DNA of 64,000 nt from Drechmeria coniospora (GCF_001625195.1 NC_054389.1:6506520-6570519); one strand, 5' to 3'; shown: positions 10,730 to 23,288, counted from the first letter of the stretch. The notes: generated from the letters alone by a model not told the origin. Made by a program: numbers and translations.

Positions 10730-12423
10730 TCATGCCGTCCGGTCCGTAACGTGCACCCACATGTCGGAAATGGTAAACAGGCCGAGAGAATTTCGTGCAT
10801 TCCACGGCTTCGTCGGGTTGATGATGGCCAAATCAAAGTTTCGCATCAGCTGGCATCGGTCAGGTTGGACGGACGTCGTGAGATTAGATGTGATCATCAC
10901 TCACCTCGAATATGGTCTTGCCAATCTCGATCTGGGCCACGGGTTTCCCGAGACATTGGTACTTGCCGTGGCCAAAGATGAGTTCATTGGTGCGTGTCAT
11001 GGCCGCCAGCTTCTCCGGGTTTGAAATCAACCAGCGCTCTGGCCGGAAGGCCTTGGCGTCGCTGCCGTACACCTGCTCGCTGTGGTGGATGCCGTAGGCC
11101 GAGTAGCCGATGCTCACACCGCCTGGGAGGTAGACGCTCTCGCCGTCGACGACAACGGTGTCGCCGCCGGAAGGCACGTCCCGCGAGAAGATGTTGACCG
11201 TCGGAGGCCAGATGCGCAGGGCTTCGCGGATGACGGCCTGCAGGTACGGAAGCTGCTTGACCTGAGCATGCGGGATGATGCCCAGCCCTTCCCCGCCGTC
11301 CTGCGCGGCGCCGTCGACCTCCTTCTGCAGGCTTGTGTAGACGCGGGGGTTGGTCATGATGTGCAGCAGCGCGGCGCGGATGGCGCTCGAGGTGGTATCG
11401 GAGCCGGCAATGACCTGCTCGAGAGCCTCGGACCGCAGGTCATCTCCCGAAAGGCCGTGTCGGATAAAGGAGGCCAGCATGTCGGATCGCTCGCGGGTGG
11501 GGTTTGCGGTGCGGTCGTCGACGTAGCGGAAGCAGGTGGACATCATCTTGCCGAAGCCGTTACGGTCGCGGGCCGAGGGGGCGATGAAGCGGCCGAGAAA
11601 GGGCGTGTGGGCGAGCCAGCTGAAACCCATGGCAAGGGCGGCGTTGGCTATTTGGAGCCCCTGCTCGCTCGAGCGAAGGTAGTCGTCCACGTCGGCATCG
11701 CGGCGCAGCATGCCAAAGGGTTTGCCGAGGCCGACGGTGCTGATGACGTCGAGGGTGAAGAATTGGACCTTTTGGCCGAGATCCATGGGGACGACATGGT
11801 CGGGCGAGAGGTAGGAACGACGAATGAGGGCCAGGAACTCGCCGAGACGGCTGTCGATGGAGGCCTCGAGGTCCAGGTTCTCACGGCCCGAGTACTGCAC
11901 CTCTTAGCAGGCGGACGAGACTAGGGATTCGCTCGGGCGAGGAAAAGTTACCCCCGGGGCCATCTGCTTCCTCCGCTGGTCGTGCTTGGCGACATCAGTC
12001 TGGCTGAAGACGTTGTCGCGGCGGTGCTCGATGCGGCAGGCGTTGTAGTACCAGTCGGAGCGCTTATAGCCGGGCTTCGTGTTGACGTGGATCCATACGT
12101 CAGGGGATGAGGTGACGAGGACAGTAGGGGCCACGCGGGCGATGGGGCCTGGTTTGCCATCAGATGGTCCGCCGGTCGATGGATAAGGGTAGGCATGTAT
12201 GCAGGTGATTCGTACCGTATTTCTGGTTCGCGTCCGCGTACCACTCGTGGCACCTGTTTTGCAGCATGGCCGCACTATGGGGCCAGTCGCTGAAGCCCGT
12301 CCACGGCGGGCCACGAAACTGCCGGAGCGCAAGGTAGAGAGTGATTTGGCGCACGAGGTAGAGGGCGGCGAGGCACAGCAGCATCGGCACCAGCTGACCG
12401 GCGAGGATGGCAGAGAGACCCAT
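10730..12423 (-). CDS. Cytochrome P450 monooxygenase (pisatin-demethylase/benzoate-hydroxylase-like group)
   Basis: Exons 12423-12216, 12148-11952, 11900-10905 and 10849-10730 give 506 aa. An N-terminal membrane anchor (LVPMLLCLAALYLV) is followed by the FRGPPWTGFSDWP entry. Key P450 features are present: I-helix AGSDTTS (residues 300-306), ExxR as EALR (361-364), RPERW and heme loop FGHGKYQCLG with Cys451 as axial ligand. The KPGYKRSDWYYNACRIEHRRDNVFSQTD region resembles the fungal group containing pisatin demethylase and benzoate-4-hydroxylase-like enzymes. That subfamily placement is from memory of motifs. It should act in the ER with NADPH-P450 reductase. Substrate unknown. Its neighbours are a LaeA-like methyltransferase and a Zn2Cys6 regulator. 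Confidence 0.92.
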
Positions 12424-13922
12424 GGCCGCGGTTCCGTCACGGCCAGGGCAACGCGACGTGAGCGACGGCGGATCCGAGCTTTGCGACGATGGACGGCAGG
12501 TCAACGCCAGCCCGTTCGTACGACCGTGAGCACGGAAACCAACGACGGGAAACGACGACGGCGGGGATTGAAGAGGAGCGGAGAAGAGAAAGGGAGAGGG
12601 AGAGGCAGATAGGACCAGTTGAGCGGACACTCTCGCCGGGATATAGACAGCCTCCTTCACTAGCTCGCATCCCGTCTCTGCTGGTTCCCAGTACGTGAAC
12701 GGATGCAGATATTGGTCACTGACTGCCGAGCCCCCCTGCCCAGACAGCACCCCACAGCCGATAGGAACCTGGTCCATCTCCCGGTTCGGGGTCGATCCCA
12801 GCCTCTTTCCCCGCGCGAAACCTGCCCAATCCGGAGGGCAGCAGCTGGCCTCATCCAGGCGGCATTCGCCACGGTTGCGAGATGTGCGGTGAGACAGCTG
12901 AAACAGAAACAAGAGGCGACAATCTTTCCGCACATACGGGGCGTAGGCCAAGAATAGAAGCTTGGGCAAGCCAGGAAACGCGGCGATGGGTCTGGGCTCC
13001 ATCCGGAACTCTGGGAGAAACAACGAAAAGGCAATTAGCAGGCATCGTCTCGGCTCTGTGGCGTCCGGCATTCCAGTGCCGCCGTGAGAACTTGACAAGG
13101 AACCGTGGAATGCTAGGCTGGTCGTAGCTAAATAAAAACCAGCGGCACCGCGGATGATGGTTGGGAATGCGAGATGGCTCACAGAAGCGCGGAACCACGT
13201 GGCATTGTTGTAGCAGCAGTGCTCGCACTCGTCGTCGTCGCCTGCTCATTGTCTGTAGGAGGAGGGACGGGTAGAAGGCTATCTATGAGCCGGCCAGGCA
13301 GAGCTGCAAGCCAAAGCCATAGTGCCGGCAAGTGAGACGCCTTCCAGAGGAAAGGAAGGCCTTTCTGGAGCTGTGGAGTCTTTGCAAGGTTGAGGGTACC
13401 CGGTCCGGCGTTGAGACATGAGGGGAACCTGAGGAGCGAGATGCAGGGTTATACTGTTACTATGCCGCATCGAGCATGAAGCCTGTACATATCCGTGTGG
13501 TTCGAAGCATCTCCGACATGATCCATTCAGATACACTGTTATGTCCATGTCCGTGACCCATGGCGGCATGAGCCTGACGGCAAGGCGAGAGGAATATATG
13601 ATGAAATGCAACAACTTCATGCTTGTTGACCTCGAATGTGTCAGATTGTGGCCTTTGCCTCTGAGACGCGTAGGCAATTTCTATGTTGCGCATACGTCGC
13701 CCAGAATGGTTCGTGGTGCATGGTCCAGGAGCTGCAAGGTATCAGCAGCCTCTGGTCACGACGCTGCGTGATTCGGTTTTTGGCACAACCGGTTCGACCA
13801 TTTCCAAGGTGGTTTTGCAGAAAGCTGCCATCCATGCGTGCGCGTGTGCATTGGCGGGTAAACAGCCGTATCTTCAAGCGCGTCAACCAGTCCCACGGGT
13901 ACTGGCGGATTGTAGTTGTGCT
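12424..13922. other. Intergenic between P450 and Zn2Cys6 regulator genes
   Basis: This is the P450 promoter side and the 3' side of the transcription factor gene. A long leftward open frame extends the P450 first exon upstream, but the membrane anchor starts at the annotated ATG and nothing before it looks like protein. No other gene is recognised. Confidence 0.5.
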
Positions 13923-16444
13923 TCAGCTATAGGGTGAGCCGTACCCCAACCAGTCCGACTCCGGGTCCGGCAGAGCACTGCTGCGAATCGCCTCGCCCCC
14001 GACCCCCTGCTGTTGCTGCTGGTGAAGGCCGCTCGACAAGCTCAGAACGGGCTCGGGGACTTTGGGATAATGAAAGAAGTCGAAGACGTCCAAGTTGTCC
14101 AACTCGCTCAAGGACACCGATCGCGACGCCGACTCCTCGAGCCCGGATCGGCGAGAGGTCGCCGTCAGACAGGCGAGATCGTACGCGCTCCTACGCAGCG
14201 TCAGCATGGAAGAAGGGAGAAGGTAGGGAAAGCAGGGACCCATGGCGCATGGATGGACGGAGCACTCACTTTCGCATGGTTGTAAAGCTCATGTCGCCCT
14301 GCCGGCCCCGGCGCACAACCCTGGCCAAGATGCGGGCATAGTTGTTGGCAACTTCCCAGTACTGGCCGACATGTTCCAGCATGCCGATGAAAAAATCAAT
14401 CTTCGGGTCGACGGGACAGCGAGCGGTCGCCGCGTGGACCAGCAGGAGTCGGCCGGCTACCCAGAGCGAAAAGGCAAAGGGCGGGCCGACGAGGTTCAGG
14501 CCGTTCGCCTCGTAGACGTCCTGGGTGATGTCGCGCAGGCTCTGCACGGCCGACAGGCATCGATGCATGGCGTAGTGCGAGGGCACGAAGATGGGCGAGT
14601 GGGCCGTCGGGTAGGCGGCCGAGGAATGGAGTCGCACGACCGACGTCACGTAGGCGCTGTGCAGCACGAACCAGTTGGCCACCCGGCTCGCCGGGTCCGA
14701 ATGGCAGAGGGCCGAAATCCGGCTGTACTCGCTCGGCAAGCTCTGCAACCAGTTGTCGAGGGCGGCGTCGAGCGAGCGGTAGGTGGTGCGCCAGTCGGCC
14801 AGGTCGGCCGACGAGGCGACGTCGATGGGCGCCTGGAGGAATTCGTGCACGCGGCTGAGTATGCGCAGGATCTCGCAGTGGTACGAGAAGCTCCCGAGGT
14901 GCTCGGACTTGCCGACGGCGTACGAGGTGGCGGCCCTCTGCTGGTCGGGCATGGGCGCCAGGGGCGTCGTGTCGACCGGCACGTTGCGCGAGAACAGGTC
15001 GTACGAGCAGGGCAGGACGCGGCGCATCTTGCGATCGTCGAGCATGAAGTCGAACGTCGTCGCGATGGTCGCGTACCGGTCCAGCAGGTACACCATCCAG
15101 CACAGGCGGCGGCGGCCCTCGTCCTCGATCCAGGAGGCGGGCCGACCGACGGTGACGTTGCGGATCGAGGAAACGCGGGGCGCGTCCTCCCCCACGACGG
15201 AGAGGTGCACGCTGCTCTCGTCGCAGAGCTCCAGCTGGCGCACGTTCTGGGCGAGCAGGGACAGGAGGTTCCAGCCGCGCGGGCCGTTGGAGGTGCCCAG
15301 CTCGTCGAGGGAGAGGATGACGAGGGCCTTAAGGGCGGCGACGCTGACGTTTTCCATGGCGTACATCATGACGGTGTTTCTCGACACCGAGTGATGGTGC
15401 GACTTCATCTCGGCCGGCAGCCGGGGATCCTTGAGGAAGCGCAGCGTCGTGGCGACGATGGCGTGCAGGAGAATGCGGTCGGCCTCGCCCTGCGACGTGG
15501 AGCCGAAGAAGATGCCAAAGGTGGTCTTGCGGTCGAGAATCGGGCACCAGGTATTGCAGTGCTTGAAGTACAGGTCGACGAGGGTGTAGATGATGTCGTG
15601 CGGCGGCAGGTCCGCACCGGCAGCCGACGACGAGGTGCCCGCTTGCCCACGGGGCATGTGGGAAGCGACATAGGATGTTGCATGGACGGAGTCACCGGCG
15701 GCGGCGGCGGCGGCGGCGGGAGGAGGGTCGCTCGTCGGCGGCGGCGGGGGAACGGACGAGGCGGCGGCACCGGCACCGGCACCGGCCTGGCCATCGGCAG
15801 GCTCCGAACCCTGCCAAGGCGGGGTGGGGAAGGAGGCCGACGTCCTTCCCTGGGCCATGGGCGGCGTGCTGGATTGAAGACCGGCCGACCTCGGCGGCGG
15901 GATGCTTTCGGACGGCGCGAGGTAGCCGTCGAGGTGCGAAGGGTTGCGGCCGGCGACGTCGGACGCCAGCGTGCCGGCGGGAGGGGGGGGTTGATGATGA
16001 TCGTAGGCGATGTGGTCCTCGACGCGGCGCCAGAGGGTCTGCAGCAGCGCATCGACCCGGTTCACCTTTGACTCGAGCTCGAGGGCGAAGCCGATGCGGC
16101 TGCCGGGCTTCTGCCTCTCGAGGTAGACGCATGACCGGTTGTGGCGAGCACACCACGAGCACGCGGGCTCGGCTCGATCGCACTTGACCTTGCGGGCCTT
16201 GCACAGCTCGCAGCTGCGGGCCGTCGGTCAGCACTCGGGGCCCTTGACGGCGGGTTGACGGGAAAACCTACGACGTCTTCTGGTACTTGACACGCTTCCG
16301 CTTGTTCCCCGCGGCCGAGGAGGCAGGTCCTCGCGGGGACGAGACGTCGACGTCGTCGCCGCTCGATTCTCCGTCACCACGGCTCGAGACGGACGCTGAC
16401 TCGTCCTCGGCGGCCGGTACCGCGGGTGCGTTTGCCTCTACCAT
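13923..16444 (-). CDS. Zn2Cys6 fungal-specific transcription factor
   Basis: Exons 16444-16272, 16213-14270 and 14190-13923 give 794 aa. After a basic KRKRVKYQK segment, the binuclear zinc cluster appears across the first splice: C59-x2-C62-x6-C69-x6-C76-x2-C79-x6-C86 (CELCKARKVKCD...CSWCARHNRSC). The ELESKVNRVDALLQTLW segment after it looks like the usual dimerisation linker. A Pro/Ala-rich spacer leads to a fungal-specific regulatory domain beginning about DIIYTLVDLYFKHCNTWCPILD, with GRRRLCWMVYLLDR in its core. The C-terminal exon carries a short Gln run and acidic patches that could be an activation region. Its targets are unknown; the adjacent P450 and methyltransferase are candidates only by position. 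Confidence 0.92.
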
Positions 16445-16840
16445 GGCTGTTCCATTGCCGTGGGGTAATGGTAATAATGGAAGCAACCCCGCAACGGTTC
16501 TGATGGTGATGCGAGACGCCGAAGTTTTTTTTTTTCCCTTGGCGTTGCGGACATGGACTGCTAAACGTCTTGCTTGGGCCCGTTTAGGTTAGATTTGTTT
16601 TTTTCGCAGCGATGGTGTGCTAGCAGGTGTCGATGCGGCATGACCGTCGGCATCGGCTGAAGAGGAGACGACGGAGGGGCGACGAGGCAACGCTGGTGGT
16701 AGCGCGTGGCCGATGATGATGATGATGCATATCGGGCGGGCAGTGGAGGTTGTCGTGCAGCGTTTGCTCGGGTTCGCTCGGCCGAGAACGCAGGTGAAGT
16801 TTGGTGCGACGTACCGAGCAGGCGGGGTATCGTCATCACG
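16445..16840. other. Upstream region of the Zn2Cys6 regulator gene
   Basis: Promoter side of the leftward regulator gene. It holds an 11-base T run near 16526 and a short GATGATGAT repeat near 16710. No gene is seen. Confidence 0.5.
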
Positions 16841-17720
16841 TATTGCGGAGTATGGAGTGTTACAGTACAGGTAGGTACTTGCGCGTAGTTGCACTGTGCT
16901 AAATGTCCCCTCTTGATTCGTACGAGGTTTCTTGCGCACTGTACTCCGTACTGTACTGTACGGCATGGTTGTACAGGCAAGAACTTGTTTTCCATGATAT
17001 AAGTAAGTACTTAAGCGAGTACGTTGCACGCACATGAATAAGTACTAGAAAGGACAACCATGCTTGTGTTGAGATTTTGCACTGTACTTGGCGTGTCGAG
17101 CACTCCGTACACGTACTGTACTCTGTACTTGTACTTGTACTAAGTACAGTAAGTACTGTAAGTACGGAGTACTAATAACACTACCCACTTCCACATAGTA
17201 CATGCATGAGCATGCATTATTACTGCACATGAACTACAAGGAGTAACTTGATGGAGGAGACGCGACACGCGCCGACAATCGAACAATTACTGAAGGCGTA
17301 CTTACTTACTCCGTACTGTACTTAAGTACAGTTACTATAATTACAAGATCACGTACAAGTACCCGCTAGGTACTCCGTACTTATTGTAGTATTTTACATC
17401 CTGGACACTTAGTACTGTAGACGTCGCCTTAGTACGGGTTACCTTGCAGTGCTTGTAAATGTACTTAGTACTCGTGCTGTACCCCGTATCAGTACCTCGG
17501 TACTGGCATCGCAACATGATTGAAAGTCCTCCCCTCCCCTTCGGGCTACTTATTTACCACAGTGTGGCCATGTCCAAAGTACGGAGCACATGGACGAATA
17601 TTACCTGCACTGTACAGTACGGGGAAAACATGTTCAAGTACTTTGGTACAGTGCAGTGCAGTGTACGCTCCTATTCATGCTGTCGTACCTTTTGTGCATG
17701 CGTAAGTCACCAAGACGTCT
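16841..17720. repeat. Gap rich in GTACGGAGTAC/GTACTCCGTAC motif
   Basis: The stretch contains many AGTACGGAGTAC, CTCCGTACTGTACT and ACTTGTACTTGTAC words, for example at about 17103-17175 and 17305-17395. Short open frames have no coding character. Confidence 0.75.
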
Positions 17721-19924
17721 TGATCTCTACATGGCGGCCGACTGGAGAACATGAAACGAAACAAAAGTGAAAATGCCTCCCAAGTCGCTGTCCCATGAAG
17801 AAATCCTCACTATGCAACAGCCAGCGATTGTTGGAACGATGCCCTGGTGACGAGGGCTACCAATGGTGGATGGAGATGGACGGAAAGTTCCGCCGATGCC
17901 ATGTGCGGAGCACAACGCCATCATTGATGGGACGGCATCGCACTGTAAACTTGTCAGATACAACTCGTAGCTTATTCTTTACTTGTGACATGGAAGGAGG
18001 TTGCCGTAGGGAAGGGTACTTCAGTTGACACGTGCGTATTGGTTCGGTTCGGTTCACTCGTCGGGCGCCGACTCTGGCAGTGCACTGCCCAGACCAACCG
18101 ACAGTGGCTTCGGCGGCTGACACAGGCCTGCATCGTAGGCCCGGCCATCGGACGCTGGGGGTTCAAACGCCAAGCCAAAGTAAGAACGCCGATGCATCGT
18201 CGTTGGCAGCGGTCGCACGGCGTCATCGTTTCGTTGGCCGTGGGCACCGTGCGTGTCGGTTGTGTCACCGTCGGCCAAGTAACGTTCGGCACTGACACGG
18301 AAACGGAGAGCTGGCGCCGAAAGCTGCGTGCCTGTCAAGTGACCGTACGCGAACCACGTCATCAGCCAGGTTCCTAATCATCCCCAGAAGAGTGTGGCAT
18401 TATGATGCGGAAGGGAGGAAAGATCATGTGGGTGTCGTCCGCGCAAGGAATCGGAGGCAGGTGACGGGGCGAATCCATGTCATCGGATTCCGACAGCCAA
18501 CGCGTAGGTGCTTGGCATCAATCGAATCACCTCCGCGGAACCGTGAACGGAAAGGTCGGGGAAACGTGGAGGATCAGCATCGGCAGCACCGTTCACACCA
18601 AGAGGCTGGCATTCGGCCAGAGCCACCCCTGGTGCTCAGGTGCGGCTGTCGACCATTGTCCGCATATGGCGTCGTGATACTTGCTTGCTAGTCCCGGGTG
18701 AATGCTGGCCATCCTGTGACGGGATAGTCTGGTGATGTTATCAGCTGGCTGTGCCCGTTTGTGACAATGCCACAAGAATCGTCCCGTTGCCTCGATGGAT
18801 CTCGGCAGAACTGGTGAAGAAATGTTGAAAGTATAATCCAGGCACCAGGCCGTGCCTGCTCGTGGAAGACACATGATTGGCTGAAACTGTACGGAGTACA
18901 TGTTCTGTACATTTTGGGAGTAGTGTTGATGCAAAAGTCATTTCAGCGTGAACTGTGGTGTGCAGACCCTCTACAGCAAATGTTGGGGGCGCTGCAGCGG
19001 CTGTCACCCCGCATGACGTAGCGCTAGATGGTGAGGGTTGGTGAGGGTACATTCGTTGCAAGTACAGCACGTAAGTAAGTACATGCACCAAGAGTACCCA
19101 CCCAGCATGTGCATGTACTGCTACCAGCAACGAACAGGGCGACATTGTGCCAGAGGACACTGACGGCACGAGTTGTATTGATAGTAATGAAGGGCGTACA
19201 GGGGGGCAGTCTCTACAGAACAACGGAGAGAACAAGTACAGCACAAAATTCTAGATTGGCAATAGGCAGTAACCCAGGGGGAGGGTTGTAGACGCTCGTC
19301 GTCTGTGGCTGTTTCCTGGGAGGTGTGCCGTACAAGTACTGTAGGTGTGCTGTAAAAGAGGAGCACATGGCAATACTGTACCGTATGGTCGGTACAAGTA
19401 CAAGAATATTCTCAGCGGGTACATACCCAGAGGGTATATTGTACCGATTGGTAGAGAGGTTGAAAGCGGCCTCAAACGTCAAACCCCCTCCTCTCCCCCA
19501 TGACCGGGTAGTAAAGTTTGACGGATCAACGGCAGTGTCACGGACACTGTTGCTACAAGTAGGGACAAGGCCCAACTCTGTCCTGGCCGTTCTCTCCAGC
19601 CCGGTGGCGGCTGTTCTTGGCTTCGAATTCTATTGTGCGGGGCCTCACGGCTTCCCGATTGTCGACCCTCAGCATGGCGGCACGACTTCTGGATCTTGGC
19701 TGACCGCTGTCCAGCTACTCGAACCCTCCCTTGGCGACGGCCTTTCAAGACGAGGTGTCGGCCACATATATACCCTCACATCCTCCCCCTTCACCAGAGG
19801 TGGGGGGGAGAGGATCAAGTCTCATTCACTCGCCACATTCTTGATTCACATTTCTGCTGGCCTACCTACCGTGCACGACGACCTGCCGACCATCTCCTCC
19901 TCGTCCGCACCGCCTCCTCCGACC
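17721..19924. other. Gene-free region left of the unrecognised protein gene
   Basis: Frames up to about 130 codons exist at 17985-18377 but consist of Arg/Val/Thr-rich unstructured sequence with no family resemblance, so they are not called. Scattered copies of the TACGGAGTAC motif occur near 18890 and 19070. A TATATA element near 19765 could serve the gene that follows. Confidence 0.5.
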
Positions 19925-20753
19925 ATGGGCGGCGGCGAGAGCAAATTCCGCAAATACGACCCGCAGCCGAGTCTGCGTGGCGGCCTGGACCTTTCTCCCG
20001 ACGAGAGGATCCTTGCCACCTTTCGCTTCCAGCCGGCCAACTGGGAATCCGTCTTCTACGGTTCGCGCCATCATCCAGTGCCGCTGGGGTCGGTCGACGG
20101 CCTCGGCCACCTGACGAACAAGCGGATTGCCCTGTTCTGGAGCACCAAGGCGGCCTTGAGCGCCAAAACGGTGCACTACGGCGGCGAGGGAGCCGGTACG
20201 TCGTTGGCTGCTTCATCCCCGTCCTTTGAGCGTCGGCGACGGATGCGCACGACGGTGCGGCCGACGCCGACCTGCCCGTGTGGAGCCGGCACAGCGTGAT
20301 TGTGGTTGTGGTTGTGAAGACCGGGTAGCCTGGTTGACGATTCGAACAGCCAAGGTGGCCGAGGCCGTCGACGAGAAAGTTCTTGGCCACTTCCTCGGCG
20401 CCGTGTCCAGCATCGCGTCGCGCACGCGCCACTACATGGAAGCTCGCGCAAAGGAGCACGCCAGCACCCACGGCATCGCGTCGTGGTATTTCAGCGCGCA
20501 CGACGCCAGCTACAGCACCAGCCGCGAGTGGCTCGCCCGCACCTCGGACGGCACCTTTTTCCTCGTTCGCGGCGGAGGTAGGGGGCCAGATCCAGCCATG
20601 ACCTTCCTGCCGGCGTACATGGAGCAGGAATGGAGCGTCGACGACGCGGCCGAGTTTGACAAGCTCCTGACGAGGGTCGGAGTCACTCCGAAGAAGGTGA
20701 AGCAGATCCGCAGGGGTTCCGATGGGCTCGTGGTCGAGTACATTTCCTGGTAG
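19925..20753 (+). CDS. Unrecognised protein with N-myristoylation-like start
   Basis: Two exons (19925-20195, 20329-20753) joined by a 133-bp intron give 231 aa. I do not recognise the family. The protein starts MGGGESKFRKYD, which fits an N-myristoylation signal (Gly2, Ser6, basic residue after), suggesting membrane attachment. The first half (LDLSPDERILATFRFQPANWESVFYG...GHLTNKRIALFWSTK) has a strand pattern reminiscent of a GRAM/PH-like lipid-binding fold, but that is only an impression. The second half (KVAEAVDEKVLGHFLGAVSSIASRTRHYMEARAKEHASTHG) is helical, then HDASYSTSREWLARTSDGTFFLVRGG and a final VKQIRRGSDGLVVEYISW. Both exons show GC-rich codon use like neighbouring genes, and the splice keeps the frame. 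Confidence 0.72.
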
Positions 20754-21469
20754 TGGCGAGGCGGACGGAGAGAGGGAGCTTGACGGACGACGACCGCTGC
20801 GGTTCTTTTCCGCGTTGGGGAGGAGACCTTGCACGAGATGGAGGGTCAACCCACATCATTCGTTTTATCGCGGTATTTAGTATTGTTACACGTTGTTTTC
20901 AATGCCCAAGTTGTCGTACACATTGAAAGTATGTTCCTCCTGCGTGTGCTGTGCTGGAATCGTGTGGTGCTGTCGTCGGCGCCACTTGCCCGCCATCATC
21001 GATTCACAAGGCAGCCCAGATTGTGGCGTATTTTCCCTACAGGCGCTATTTTGGCGGCACAAGACGCAGCGCACCAGCCACAGCCGGTGCCCTGTAGTTG
21101 TAGTTGTACTTGCACTGTATTGCTTGCACGGAGTAATAAATACTACAGTAGATGCACACACACACCACTGGCCATTCTCCTACTTAGGCATCAAGGGTGT
21201 GAAGGCGTGAAGGCTGCGATGCGGCCTACCAAAGTCACGGGATGATATTGACTGTAGAGTGCAACAGCGCACAGTGGTCGACACGCTGGAAGATGCCAAC
21301 GCACACATGAACGCACAAGAGCACAGATAAACACACCACCGGACGAGGTTACAGAAACATCATGACTCATGAGGTCGTAGCTATGACAATGATCCATACA
21401 CAAGCCCTCGGATGCGGATGCAAGACAGGCTGGCCACAAAAGGTAGAGGAGAACGCAAGGCGCCGGAAC
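20754..21469. other. Intergenic, convergent 3' ends
   Basis: The gap lies between the stop codons of the unrecognised gene and the glycerol kinase gene. No gene or RNA is recognised. Part of it (20870-21150) is richer in A/T and GTACTT words. Confidence 0.5.
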
Positions 21470-23288
21470 TTAGCTGGCCCAGCCCTTGCTCATCTGCACC
21501 GCCTTCTCCCAGCGCTCGAAGCGGGAAGAGGCTTCCTGCGAGGTGATGGCCGGCCTGAACACGGTCCGCCCCTCGGTGTTGATGTCCTTGAGCTCGTCAA
21601 ACGACTCCCACACTCCGGCGGCGAAGCCGGCGGCGATGGCGGCGCCGAGCGCCGTCGTCTCGCGCATGCCCGGACGGGTCACGGGGATGCCGATGATGTC
21701 GGCTTGCGTCTGTCATCCAATACTCGTCAGCAAAGTGAAGGAAGGGGGGGGGGGGGCGGAAAGGAAGGAAGGAAAGGAAGGTCGGAAAGCAAGGTCGGAA
21801 AGAAAAGACGAAAGGAGGGACAAAGGGAGGGACAAGGGGAGGGACGAATGCGTCGCAGGGGCGCAGGCGGCACGGGTCGGCGGCTCGAGCTGCGACGTAC
21901 CTGCATGATGAGGTCGGCGTTGCACATGCCGCCGTCGACGGCCAGCTCCGTCAGTGCCTGGCCGCTGTCCTTCTCCATCGACGACAGGATCGCCTTGGTC
22001 TGGAAGCAGGTCGCCTCGAGGGTCGCGCGCGCAATGTGGCCCCGCTGGGTGTAGGCCGTGATGCCAAAGATGGTGCCGCGGGCGTCGTCGATCCAGTAGG
22101 GCGCAAAGAGGCCGCTGAAGGCGGTGACAAAGGTGCAGCCGCCGTTGTCGTCGACCGTCTCGGCCAGGGCGCTGAGCTTCGACGACGAGTCGATGAAGCC
22201 AAAGTTGTCGACGAGGAACTTGACGCTCGAGCCGGCGACGGCGATGCTGCCCTCGAGCGCGTACATGGTCTTGCCCTTGCCAAAGTCGAAGGCGACCGTC
22301 GACAGCAGGCCGTGGCTCGAGATGACCGGCTCGGCGCCGACGTTGTAGAGCAGGAAGCAGCCGGTGCCGTACGTGTTCTTGGCCAGGCCGGGCGTGAAGG
22401 CCTTCTGGCCGACGAGGGCGGCCGACTGGTCGCCGAGGCAGCCCATGATCTTGGTGCCCTTGAGCAGGGTGCCGGCGAGCGAGCCGTAGGCGTCGGCGTC
22501 GGCGGAGCGGACAATCTTGGGCAGCTTGAGCTTGCGGCGGTCGATGCGGAACCAGTCGATGAGCTCCTCGTCGTAGTCGAGGGTGCGGAGGTTCATGAAC
22601 ATGGTGCGCGAGGCGTTGGTCGGGTCCGACACGTGCACGTCGCGGGCGGGCCCGCCGTTGAGCTTGTAGGCGAGCCAGGAGTCGATGGTGCCGAAGGCGA
22701 GGACGCCGGCGTCGTAGGCCGCCTTGACGGCCGGCACCTTTTCGATCATCCAGAGGAGCTTGCTGACGGACGGGTAGGTCGACAGCGGCAGGCCGCAGCG
22801 CTCGGTGAGCTCGCCGGCGCCGATGCGGGCCTTGAGCCGGCGGACGAGCTCCTGGGCACGTGTGTCGGTCCAGACGATGGCGTGGTGCAGCGGCTCGCCC
22901 GTCGTCGAGTCCCAGACGACCGTCGTCTCGCGCTGGTTCGTGATGCCGACCGAGACGATCTGCTTGCGCGAGTGGCCCTGGGCCTCGAACTTTTCAACCG
23001 CGCCGTTGATGCATGTCTCGACCGAGGCGATGATCTCGTCGGGGTCGTGCTCGTGCCAGCTACCTCGGGGGGAGGCCGTCGCCGTCAGCAGCCGTCGTCG
23101 TCGCCCGCGTCAGGGTGCGCATCGGGGCACGGGCGGTGAGGGTGACGGGACGTGACTCACCCCGGCTGCGGGTATATCTGCTTGAACTCGAGCTGGTGGA
23201 GGGCGACGACCTCGCCGGCGCGGTTGAAGATGAGGAAGCGCGTGCTCGTCGTGCCCTGGTCGATGGCACCGACAAAGACGGCCTTCAT
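21470..23288 (-). CDS. GUT1: Glycerol kinase
   Basis: Exons 23288-23161, 23059-21901 and 21709-21470 give 508 aa, the usual length for a FGGY glycerol kinase. The enzyme phosphorylates glycerol with ATP to sn-glycerol 3-phosphate in the cytosol. Diagnostic sequence includes [16 protein letters not shown] (N-terminal ATP-phosphate motif), [91 protein letters not shown] (FGGY signature region) and [14 protein letters not shown]. The second intron is 191 bp, long for this window, and carries a purine-rich tract on the + strand that includes a G run. The start is the ATG just before the conserved [11 protein letters not shown]; an in-frame extension upstream is Pro/Ser-rich and unlikely. Nearest recognisable genes to the right are the aquaglyceroporin and GUT2. 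Confidence 0.96.

Noticed and set aside
10414..11024. Extension of the methyltransferase through the P450 3' end
   Set aside because: It would run antisense through the convergent gene, whereas an alternative acceptor at 10373 gives a short, family-like C-terminus.
11082..11924. 280-codon open frame opposite the first P450
   Set aside because: Antisense shadow of the P450 core exon.
12424..13182. N-terminal extension of the first P450
   Set aside because: The frame is open, but the membrane anchor begins at 12423 and the upstream translation is not P450-like.
14242..16071. 609-codon open frame opposite the Zn2Cys6 gene
   Set aside because: It is the antisense shadow of a GC-rich coding exon; its product is Gly/Arg/Val-rich with no domain.
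17985..18377. Possible 130-aa protein
   Set aside because: No motif, no family feel, unusual composition, surrounded by repeat sequence.
22036..23139. 367-codon open frame opposite glycerol kinase
   Set aside because: Antisense shadow; Gly/Val/Glu-rich with no family resemblance.
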